NCBI RefSeq assembly: GCF_000485595.1
Contig: NW_014579434.1
Coordinates: 1 to 28,948 of the forward strand
From: Priapulus caudatus
Taxonomy: Eukaryota > Priapulida > Priapulimorpha > Priapulimorphida > Priapulidae
Direction: 5' to 3'
DNA: 28,948 bases
Part shown: piece after piece, positions 19,701-22,113 of the stretch
Layout of the letters: every line of letters begins with the position of its first letter
Position numbering within the stretch: the stretch's first letter is position 1
The notes under the pieces: model-generated
Told to the model about the DNA's origin: nothing
Seen by the model: the letters and a program-made list of their open reading frames with translations, nothing else
The model's database searches: none
Made by a program: the position numbers and the translations under genes

Positions 19701-20795
19701 GGTATTATCCACGCCTGTGTAAGTTGCAGATGCACAGTGTGCACCGGATACACTCGAGTCTCTGGTCGATTTGATCAACTTTGTCTCTCTCCGTCTTCAA
19801 TATAGTAGTCCCTTGAACTTTGAAGACTAATCTTCATGAGGTTGCGCGGTTAGTAAAGCTACGGACGGGTGTAGCATTGATTACGCGTGAGTGATGGACG
19901 TGGTACATGTATGGTATGTGTGGTACGTGTACATGGTATGTTTCGTGATAGTGATGGCTCATTGAGCAGGTTCGTTAGCATCACGTCTAGCAGGTAGATG
20001 CACTAGCACTGATTCACATACGAGATGACCCTGCCCCCACGTTATCCTCTCGGGTAGTAGGGCATCGAATATTATTTTTCTCCTCTGATGCGTGATAGCC
20101 TTCTTGACATAGTGATGCACTTGCTGCAAAACTATGTTCTACTTGAATTAGTTCTATATTCACTTGAATTGGCTTCTTGCCATTACCCAGAAAAAAGGAT
20201 GAAGGTAGTCGTGACTATTCCGGTCAAGTATGCAGCTTCAATATCAGCGCTCACAGATGTCAACACCATCCTCTGTAGTATGCTCGACGATGACACCGAC
20301 GTAGTAGTAGTAGTAGTAACAGTAGTTACACATATTTGTACGTGCGGGAGTTCTTGCAGCTAACCTCTCGCTTTCACTTCCTCGTCTCGCCGTGCGCAGG
20401 AGGTGACGCGAGCGCACAAGGGCTGGTCTTTGGACACGGTCGCGCTACAGAGCACCGTCACGCGTCACGCGCTCGAAGACGTCGCCGCCGCGCCGGAGGA
20501 AGGCGTCTACGTGCACGGCCTGTTCCTAGAGGGCGCCGGGTGGGATCGGCGCGGCTGCAAGCTCGCCGAGTCGCGGCCGAAGGTGCTCTACGAGCCGCTG
20601 CCCGTCATGCATCTGTACGCGGCGGCGAGCGGCGGCGCGGCGGCGGCGACGATGACGAGGTTCTACGAATGCCCCATCTACAAGAAGCCGACGCGCACGG
20701 ATGCAACGTACGTGGCGAGCGTGAAGCTGAGGACGACTCAGCCTCCGGACCACTGGGTGCTGAGAGGAACCGCGCTTCTGTGTGACATCACGTAA
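380..20795 (+). CDS. DNAH5/8: Axonemal dynein heavy chain, DNAH5/DNAH8 class, 3' part (25 exons, 5'-truncated by window)
   Basis: This is the force-producing ATPase of the ciliary outer dynein arm, which walks on the B-tubule of axonemal doublets. The exons, joined at their splice sites, give 1538 codons and a stop in a single frame. Seen in order: AAA4 end ([17 protein letters not shown]), CC1 heptads, the junction [12 protein letters not shown], the tip [20 protein letters not shown]2, AAA5 ([24 protein letters not shown]), AAA6 ([29 protein letters not shown]), and the C-terminal domain ([32 protein letters not shown] end). Known: these blocks align collinearly with vertebrate DNAH5/DNAH8, and invertebrates often have one co-orthologue. 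The full protein would be about 4500 residues, so the linker, AAA1-3 and most of AAA4 lie upstream. Oddities: exons 20 and 21 are frameshifted as written, exons 21-23 are present more than once, and three introns start with GC. Confidence 0.95.
758..980 (+). CDS. DNAH5/8: Dynein exon 2 (end of AAA4, stalk CC1 start)
   Basis: Acceptor ctacag|G completes the Arg codon. It reads [20 protein letters not shown], the conserved end of AAA4, then a heptad-rich stretch [20 protein letters not shown] that starts stalk helix CC1. The exon ends ADK with a GC donor (AAG|gcaagc). Reading on in frame reaches a stop at 1008-1010, so the GC junction is needed. Confidence 0.93.
981..1540 (+). other. Dynein intron 2, GC-AG type
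   Basis: Donor gcaagc and acceptor gcggcag. No other feature is seen in its 560 bases. A GT alternative nearby (CCT|gtaaca at 993) would add four residues inside a coiled coil whose register is otherwise conserved. Confidence 0.8.
1541..1745 (+). CDS. DNAH5/8: Dynein exon 3 (CC1)
   Basis: Acceptor gcggcag opens [20 protein letters not shown], continuing CC1 without gap or insertion relative to the family. It ends with the near-invariant [12 protein letters not shown] that leads into the microtubule-binding domain. Donor ACAG|gtgtgt, phase 1. Confidence 0.94.
1781..2012 (+). repeat. Degenerate 20-24-bp minisatellite in intron 3
   Basis: Units of the form ctactgcaatgtcacgcata recur about seven times, interrupted at 1795-1870 by an acgcatgt/cacg-rich stretch. 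The unit resembles the 20-bp unit of the large arrays further downstream (tgcctcaatgtctcacgcgc). Confidence 0.75.
2110..2232. repeat. TTAATT/TTTAAG low-complexity tract
   Basis: Alternating taattaat and tttgtttaag motifs shortly upstream of exon 4. AT-rich and partly palindromic. Confidence 0.85.
2272..2411 (+). CDS. DNAH5/8: Dynein exon 4 (microtubule-binding tip, first part)
   Basis: Acceptor gttgcag|TG completes Val. It reads [20 protein letters not shown], the first helices of the stalk-tip microtubule-binding domain, then NPVTID and KPSWSESLK. Donor AAG|gtaaca, phase 0. The 140-nt length fits the phases on both sides. Confidence 0.94.
2412..2821 (+). other. Intron 4, nothing recognised
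   Basis: 410 bases of AT-rich intron with normal GT and AG ends; no repeat or ORF of note. Confidence 0.8.
2822..3037 (+). CDS. DNAH5/8: Dynein exon 5 (microtubule-binding tip, second part)
   Basis: Acceptor tgttacag opens [20 protein letters not shown], then [10 protein letters not shown] and the [20 protein letters not shown] block that closes the tip domain and starts the return helix. Donor AAG|gtaaac, phase 0. Confidence 0.95.
3294..3431 (+). CDS. DNAH5/8: Dynein exon 6 (stalk CC2)
   Basis: Acceptor tgtgcag opens [20 protein letters not shown], a long amphipathic helix with leucines in heptad spacing, followed by [15 protein letters not shown]. This is the returning stalk helix CC2. 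Donor CAG|gtgggt, phase 0. Confidence 0.94.
3432..3889 (+). other. Intron 6, AT-rich, nothing recognised
   Basis: 458 bases. The last 120 are a tat/att-rich low-complexity stretch directly before exon 7. No other feature seen. Confidence 0.8.
3890..4017 (+). CDS. DNAH5/8: Dynein exon 7 (CC2 base)
   Basis: Acceptor gacaacag, in a very AT-rich intron end, opens [20 protein letters not shown] and then [10 protein letters not shown], the conserved base of the stalk before AAA5. Donor AG|gtattt splits an Arg codon (phase 2). Confidence 0.94.
4018..4806 (+). other. Introns 7 and 8 (around exon 8), nothing recognised
   Basis: Apart from exon 8 (4335-4503) I see only a short repeat of gtgcaaaac and caccggtg at 4668-4710. 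Confidence 0.7.
4335..4503 (+). CDS. DNAH5/8: Dynein exon 8 (AAA5 start)
   Basis: Acceptor attacag|A completes Arg. [20 protein letters not shown] is the start of AAA5 (family motif around the conserved GPFN), followed by [16 protein letters not shown]. Donor ACA|gtaagt is a full consensus site. Confidence 0.94.
4807..4962 (+). CDS. DNAH5/8: Dynein exon 9 (AAA5)
   Basis: Acceptor ttgcag opens [20 protein letters not shown], then [18 protein letters not shown], the family-diagnostic AAA5 block. Donor CAG|gtgcta, phase 0; 52 whole codons. Confidence 0.95.
5185..5340 (+). CDS. DNAH5/8: Dynein exon 10 (AAA5)
   Basis: Acceptor tcggcag opens [20 protein letters not shown], then [19 protein letters not shown] (Walker-B-like region of AAA5) and [10 protein letters not shown]. 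Donor AAG|gtgtgt. The first intronic-looking bases of the exon (GTCAGT) resemble a donor. Confidence 0.94.
5413..5482. repeat. (GTT)n/(GCT)n trinucleotide tract
   Basis: About 45 bp of GTT followed by GCT and GTT units in intron 10. It produces artificial open frames of polyvaline, polyleucine or polycysteine. Confidence 0.95.
5563..5883 (+). repeat. 54-bp tandem repeat duplicating the acceptor and head of exon 11
   Basis: The unit attctag|gtgaaggtggttggcaa recurs with acceptor AGs ending at 5616, 5670, 5721, 5775, 5829 and finally 5883, the real one. Spacing is 54 bp except once 51. A weaker cag lies at 5576-5578. The oldest copy (from 5617) still reads [11 protein letters not shown], close to the real exon head [11 protein letters not shown]. 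In each copy the next tag is an in-frame stop. Confidence 0.93.
5884..6066 (+). CDS. DNAH5/8: Dynein exon 11 (AAA5 end)
   Basis: The acceptor is the last of a series of tandem attctag copies. It opens [20 protein letters not shown], then [20 protein letters not shown] and [11 protein letters not shown], and ends LTEKS. Donor AGT|gtgagt. I chose the 5883 acceptor because upstream copies run into an in-frame TAG. Confidence 0.94.
6112..6219. repeat. (TTC)n/(GAA)n tract in intron 11
   Basis: About 105 bp of TTC units with few interruptions, a homopurine/homopyrimidine mirror-type tract able to form triplex DNA. Confidence 0.95.
6556..6660 (+). CDS. DNAH5/8: Dynein exon 12 (AAA5-AAA6 linker helix)
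   Basis: Acceptor gtgcag opens [20 protein letters not shown], then [15 protein letters not shown], a charged helix between AAA5 and AAA6. The next family residues are supplied exactly by exon 13 if the exon ends ACG|gcaagt, a GC donor. No GT donor nearby keeps frame. Confidence 0.92.
6661..7044 (+). other. Dynein intron 12, GC-AG type
   Basis: Donor gcaagt directly after ACG, acceptor gcttgcag. The rest is ordinary AT-rich sequence. Confidence 0.8.
7045..7298 (+). CDS. DNAH5/8: Dynein exon 13 (AAA6 N-terminal part)
   Basis: Acceptor gcttgcag opens [20 protein letters not shown], then [20 protein letters not shown] and [20 protein letters not shown]. The exon is extremely GC-rich with C/G-ending codons, unlike exons 4-12. 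It ends GCGAG|gttggt, phase 2, splitting Arg with exon 14. Confidence 0.94.
7632..7827 (+). repeat. Tandem copies of the acceptor and head of exon 14
   Basis: The motif ttgcag|GGCGGAG occurs with cag at 7629-7631, 7721-7723 and 7825-7827; the last is the real exon 14. Units are 92 and 104 bp and include acacgtggccg and gtgacgta stretches related to exon text. The two upstream copies lack 17-18 bases present in the exon, so they would shift frame. Confidence 0.92.
7828..8018 (+). CDS. DNAH5/8: Dynein exon 14 (AAA6)
   Basis: The acceptor is the third of three tandem ttgcag|GGCGGAG copies. It reads [20 protein letters not shown], then [20 protein letters not shown] and LTLIKG, matching the AAA6 block before the IKGG motif. 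Donor AAGG|gtaggg, phase 1, joins exon 15 5 kb away. Confidence 0.93.
8041..8602 (+). repeat. Copy of intron 23 sequence within intron 14
   Basis: The stretch matches 18733-19350 with small indels, for example ctctccggcatgcgtc, caatgtagccctgcttcac and gatcagaatctcatctgacc. It joins intron 14 within a short (TG)n run and passes into a minisatellite at 8602. Confidence 0.92.
8603..9250 (+). repeat. 20-bp minisatellite array 1, noisy, before exon 21 copy
   Basis: Head-to-tail units tgcctcaatgtctcacgcgc, many with single-base insertions or losses. It ends in gcgtag, the acceptor of exon 21. Long open frames here are artefacts of the repeat. Confidence 0.95.
9253..9521 (+). pseudogene. Out-of-order copy of dynein exon 21 in intron 14
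   Basis: After acceptor gcgtag the head is damaged by indels up to about 9330. From 9331 the frame [20 protein letters not shown] through HANADVT is intact to donor GTCAC|gtacgt. The two copies of this exon are therefore damaged in complementary places. It lies between exons 14 and 15, where collinearity with dynein excludes it. Called pseudogene only for position. Confidence 0.85.
9707..9885 (+). pseudogene. Out-of-order copy of dynein exon 22, indel-damaged
   Basis: Starts after cctag and is recognisably the same as 17903-18059 (cagagcagtgtggcgaagca, then catgttcgacaag and ttacgtctcgcatgag). Extra bases lengthen it to 179 nt from 157 and break the frame. Confidence 0.85.
9948..10088 (+). 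repeat. 141-bp block identical to 18118-18258 (intron 22)
   Basis: Contains four gagtgaatgaaa-type repeats. As read by eye it is base-for-base identical to the second copy although neighbouring stretches differ by many indels. Confidence 0.9.
10358..10579 (+). pseudogene. Out-of-order copy of dynein exon 23, indel-damaged
   Basis: Same acceptor context (ctcgctcgc-cag) and donor (AAG|gtgagt) as 18509-18721, but 222 nt against 213. Indels are scattered, for example in the segment coding RQEIERMQ. Followed at 10580-10627 by the start of intron 23 and then another minisatellite array. Confidence 0.85.
10628..10883 (+). repeat. 20-bp minisatellite array 2, clean
   Basis: About 13 regular 20-bp units varying mainly at the last two to four bases (acgcgc, acgtgc, acacgc). 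Starts directly after a copy of the first bases of intron 23. Confidence 0.95.
10884..11512. other. Intron 14 interior, nothing recognised
   Basis: About 630 bases of unique AT-rich sequence after array 2; no gene, repeat or RNA signature seen. Confidence 0.7.
11513..12040 (-). CDS. Unrecognised acidic ORF nested antisense in dynein intron 14
   Basis: The frame is open from 12046 to a TGA at 11513. The first ATG is at 11938, giving 141 codons; a possible acceptor (ctaatggcag) would open it at 12040. Two related segments stand out, [19 protein letters not shown] and [19 protein letters not shown], separated by an Asp-rich tract of about 17 residues made from GAT repeats. The N-terminal part is Glu/Lys-rich. 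Paired repeats with conservative substitutions argue for past coding selection, but simple-sequence expansion also keeps frames open. I see no clear promoter, donor or poly(A) site. It could be a nested gene, one exon of a gene, or a relic. Confidence 0.4.
   Translation of the reverse strand, partial: SERSDIKSRNIYDKHILKQLHRAARILATALVVIMEVSTIDAPNPATDEEKRKTEDKEESGEEVDNEEKDVRIGEAPGKIASILQKLKKKAIAEKWEGEDDDDGGDDDDDDDDNDDDKEASIGNVPGKMSSRLRQLKREAATSIINQKLATRGKVGFMEVTHRWEPDTSAAEPKT
12041..12418. other. Intron 14, no feature recognised
   Basis: A plus-strand open frame of 117 codons (11950-12303) is present. It is Cys/Phe/Leu-rich with no family resemblance and overlaps the antisense ORF, so I do not call it. 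Confidence 0.6.
12419..12545. repeat. 26-bp minisatellite, five units
   Basis: Units of aggaataagcagacagag plus tgctagac, alternating with a variant carrying aatatgcagatagagagc. Two variant types are interspersed, suggesting higher-order duplication. Confidence 0.93.
12546..13097. other. End of intron 14, nothing recognised
   Basis: AT-rich sequence leading to acceptor caattag of exon 15. Confidence 0.7.
13098..13219 (+). CDS. DNAH5/8: Dynein exon 15 (AAA6)
   Basis: Acceptor caattag|GT completes the Gly of IKGG. It reads [20 protein letters not shown], then [20 protein letters not shown]. Donor CAC|gtaaga, phase 0. It resumes the dynein order directly after exon 14, showing that the exon 21-23 copies in the intervening intron are out of order. 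Confidence 0.94.
13445..13613 (+). CDS. DNAH5/8: Dynein exon 16 (AAA6)
   Basis: Acceptor actacag opens [20 protein letters not shown], then [20 protein letters not shown] and [15 protein letters not shown]. Donor ACCG|gtgcgt, phase 1. The exon begins GTGAGT, a perfect 5' splice consensus directly after the acceptor (see findings). Confidence 0.94.
13705..13782. repeat. (GA)n microsatellite in intron 16
   Basis: Nearly pure GA dinucleotide tract of about 78 bp. The rest of intron 16 (13783-14515) shows no recognisable feature. Confidence 0.95.
14516..14668 (+). CDS. DNAH5/8: Dynein exon 17 (AAA6)
   Basis: Acceptor gtttag|AG completes Glu. It reads [20 protein letters not shown], then [20 protein letters not shown] (the degenerate AAA6 nucleotide-loop region) and AKSHKL. 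It ends CTAG|gcgagt, a GC donor; G+AG gives the Glu of the family motif LEC at the start of exon 18. Confidence 0.92.
14669..14926 (+). other. Dynein intron 17, GC-AG type
   Basis: Donor gcgagt after CTAG, acceptor gtgtag. The alternative GT at 14674 would put exon 18 out of frame. Confidence 0.78.
14927..15153 (+). CDS. DNAH5/8: Dynein exon 18 (AAA6 core)
   Basis: Acceptor gtgtag|AG, then [35 protein letters not shown] (near-invariant in dyneins) and [19 protein letters not shown]. Donor CAG|gttagc, phase 0. Confidence 0.95.
15306..15372 (+). CDS. DNAH5/8: Dynein exon 19 (AAA6 to C-terminal domain)
   Basis: Short exon of 67 nt. Acceptor caatcag opens [20 protein letters not shown] and then YA; the family pattern is KFTNEPP-G-(R/K)AGLKRT. 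Donor GCCG|gtatgt, phase 1. Confidence 0.93.
15558..15745. mobile_element. 188-bp MITE with CAGGGGCGTAGCCAG inverted termini
   Basis: Perfect 15-bp terminal inverted repeats (caggggcgtagccag ... ctggctacgcccctg) bracket 158 bp without coding potential. Flanks are tatata-rich, so the target duplication is ambiguous. CAGGG-type ends are common among hAT-like non-autonomous elements; the superfamily is inferred. It lies in intron 19. Confidence 0.85.
15748..16132 (+). repeat. Diverged tandem duplication upstream of exon 20
   Basis: Two copies (about 15748-15945 and 15968-16132) share the order tagcacac, tcatctgcagc, gtgaac, gcggtgtctgtgtg, aacctg, agctctact and gtctctttct. The second copy ends in the real acceptor; in the first the site has become gtcatacgtg, with no AG. 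Confidence 0.8.
16133..16342 (+). CDS. DNAH5/8: Dynein exon 20 (start of C-terminal domain), frameshifted as written
   Basis: The exon reads [20 protein letters not shown] and [10 protein letters not shown] in frame. The conserved [16 protein letters not shown] and the end [11 protein letters not shown] are then scattered over different frames. Four extra single bases explain this, each in a G or T run: near 16223, 16235, 16272 and 16314. Removing four bases gives 206 nt, the exact length needed by the phases on both sides. The acceptor is a NAGNAG (cagcag at 16127-16132). Donor AAG|gtacgc. I read the shifts as sequence errors rather than gene decay. Confidence 0.9.
16456..17438 (+). repeat. 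20-bp minisatellite array 3, very noisy, before exon 21
   Basis: About 45 units of the tgcctcaatgtctcacgcgc family with many single-base insertions, broken by a T-rich run at 16991-17041. It occupies most of intron 20 up to the exon 21 acceptor. Confidence 0.93.
17439..17720 (+). CDS. DNAH5/8: Dynein exon 21, in-place copy, frameshifted
   Basis: This is the copy at the position demanded by gene order, directly after a minisatellite. Pieces of [32 protein letters not shown]-like shifted text and GLHAN-DVT are recognisable, but several single-base insertions and deletions break the frame. The length is 282 nt against the 263 expected from cleaner copies elsewhere in the window. Donor GTCAC|gtacgt, phase 2. 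A correct version is likely present in the organism. Confidence 0.75.
17903..18059 (+). CDS. DNAH5/8: Dynein exon 22 (C-terminal domain), intact copy
   Basis: Acceptor taccag|G completes Thr. It reads [20 protein letters not shown], then [20 protein letters not shown] and PDYVSHE without frameshift. 157 nt fits the phases. Donor GAG|gtactc. A second, damaged copy lies at 9707-9885. Confidence 0.93.
18509..18721 (+). CDS. DNAH5/8: Dynein exon 23 (C-terminal domain), intact copy
   Basis: Acceptor ctcgcag opens [20 protein letters not shown], then [37 protein letters not shown] and HGWAK. 71 whole codons. Donor AAG|gtgagt. A second, damaged copy lies at 10358-10579. Confidence 0.94.
18722..19327 (+). 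repeat. Intron 23, source of the copy at 8041-8602
   Basis: Begins with ctgttgctgtgacactgttg-type repeats (18733-18850), then unique sequence matched at 8041-8602. Confidence 0.85.
19328..19470. repeat. 32-bp minisatellite carrying TGACGTCA palindromes
   Basis: About four and a half units of gatccttgctgagtagaagt followed by gatgacgtcatc, ending 14 bp before exon 24. Several units contain the full CRE-type palindrome TGACGTCA. Two units of the same kind are in the copy at 8538-8602. Confidence 0.92.
19485..19637 (+). CDS. DNAH5/8: Dynein exon 24 (C-terminal domain)
   Basis: Acceptor gtggcag opens [20 protein letters not shown], then [18 protein letters not shown], among the most conserved dynein C-terminal motifs. 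Donor CAG|gtacgt, 51 whole codons. Only one copy of this exon is seen. Confidence 0.95.
19638..20399 (+). other. Intron 24, nothing recognised except (GTA)n
   Basis: A short (GTA)n run at about 20301-20318; otherwise unique sequence with normal splice ends. Confidence 0.75.
20400..20795 (+). CDS. DNAH5/8: Dynein exon 25 (last exon, stop TAA)
   Basis: Acceptor gtgcgcag opens [20 protein letters not shown], then [37 protein letters not shown] and [14 protein letters not shown] with stop TAA at 20793-20795. The ending matches the family terminus CDI-x. An alanine/glycine-rich insert (GGAAAAT) sits in the surface loop before YECPIYKK. Strong G/C-ending codon bias. Confidence 0.95.
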   Translation, partial: EVTRAHKGWSLDTVALQSTVTRHALEDVAAAPEEGVYVHGLFLEGAGWDRRGCKLAESRPKVLYEPLPVMHLYAAASGGAAAATMTRFYECPIYKKPTRTDATYVASVKLRTTQPPDHWVLRGTALLCDIT

Positions 20796-21240
20796 ATAGC
20801 GACGAGGGGCAGTCCTGTTATGTGACGTCACAAAATTAGGGGATGAGGAACGGTCGTGGGTTCTCGCCATCCTGTTGTGTGATGTCACAAAATTAGGGGA
20901 TGAGGAACGGTCGTGGGTTCTCGCCGTCCTGTTGTGTGACGTCACAAAATTAGGAGATGAGGAACAGTCGGGGTTCTCGCCGTCCTGTTATGTGACGTCA
21001 CAAAATTAGGGGATGAGGAACAGTCGTGGGTTCTCGCCGTCCTGTTATGTGACGTCACAAAATTAGGGGATGAGGAACAGTCGGGGTTCTCGCCGTCCTG
21101 TTATGACATCACAAAATTATAATTAGCAGATGAGGAGTCAGCATCATCACCTTCCTGTTATGTGACGTCACAAAATTAGAGGATGAGGAAGTCAGAATCC
21201 TCATTATCCTGTTATGTGACATTACAAAATTAAGGATGAG
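20775..21240. repeat. 57-bp minisatellite in the dynein 3' UTR, seeded by the end of the ORF
   Basis: Seven to eight units of cctgttatgtgacgtcacaa followed by aattaggggatgaggaac and a cgtgggttctcgcc tail. The terminal coding sequence cttctgtgtgacatcacg plus taaatagcgacgagg lines up with the unit, so the array looks like it grew from the stop-codon region. Most units carry TGACGTCA. Confidence 0.9.
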
Positions 21241-21707
21241 GAGCATTCAGCCTTCAGACCACCTAGCTACTATAGGCACAACATCATATTGAATGTGGAT
21301 GAAGATAGACTTATTACAATAACTCATGTACTAATGAAAATATGATTATTTATACATATTATTTTACCAAAATCATGTTACTGTTATACATACATTCATA
21401 TTAAGGGAAACTCATATCGTAGTATTATAGAACTCATCTGTACTTTTATATCACATGTGAACTTATTTTTATACCTTTTATACATTCATATTCAAGTAAT
21501 AATGTTTTGTATCTTAATCATTGTGTATCTTTCATATAGTCTTTCCATTGTAATAGTAATTGTATCTATATTTTTGTTATTTTAATCTATATATAGTTGT
21601 TACACTTGTACAACTGCATACTTGTTCGATGCAGTCCATTATAGCCATACAAAATATACAAACGGCAACAGTAAACTTACACATACTCTTTATTATAGCA
21701 CTTTGTC

Positions 21708-21713
21708 AATAAA
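21708..21713 (+). terminator. Candidate dynein poly(A) signal AATAAA
   Basis: First canonical AATAAA seen downstream of the dynein stop, about 913 bases on and after the minisatellite. Confidence 0.5.
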
Positions 21714-21718
21714 ACACA

Positions 21719-21724
21719 TTTATT
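21719..21724 (-). terminator. Candidate MRPL52 poly(A) signal AATAAA
   Basis: TTTATT on the plus strand, 225 bases past the MRPL52 stop; a second one is at 21689-21694. They flank the plus-strand signal at 21708. Confidence 0.5.
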
Positions 21725-21948
21725 TACATTTTACAAGATGTGTCATTTTGTATGAAAGAAATTGTTTAATTGATATTTTTCTATTCTATTGAGGATAAAT
21801 TTCTACAAACATTATGCCAGATTGAGGCTCTGTTTGGAATTATTGATGGTTTTGCTTCACTAATTCAATACGCTTTCACATCTAGACACGTTTCTTTCTA
21901 CATTAACATGGGTTTGTCCTTACTATAATCTCTTCCTCATAGGGATAT

Positions 21949-22113
21949 TCAACCTTTTCTAGCCTTGGATTTTAATGCTTTACCATAATTTTCTCCCTTT
22001 TCTCCTAATTTCGCTCCAATGGTGCCCTGTTTTCGCCTATTATCAGCTTCAACTATATTTCTGTAACCTTCTTTCCCTCGTTCCATTGCTCTCAAGTGTT
22101 GCAGTGCTTGTGT
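21949..22113 (-). CDS. MRPL52: MRPL52 exon 5 (last exon, stop TGA)
   Basis: Acceptor ccttgcag opens [20 protein letters not shown], then [20 protein letters not shown] and ends SKARKG with TGA. A lysine/arginine-rich helical tail, typical of ribosomal proteins that lie on rRNA. 55 codons including stop, in frame with exon 4. Confidence 0.92.
   Translation of the reverse strand, partial: TQALQHLRAMERGKEGYRNIVEADNRRKQGTIGAKLGEKGENYGKALKSKARKG

Noticed and set aside
20526-20945. Minus-strand 139-codon frame over exon 25 and the 3' UTR array
   Set aside because: Shadow of the GC-rich last exon joined to the 57-bp repeat, which is open because 57 is a multiple of 3.
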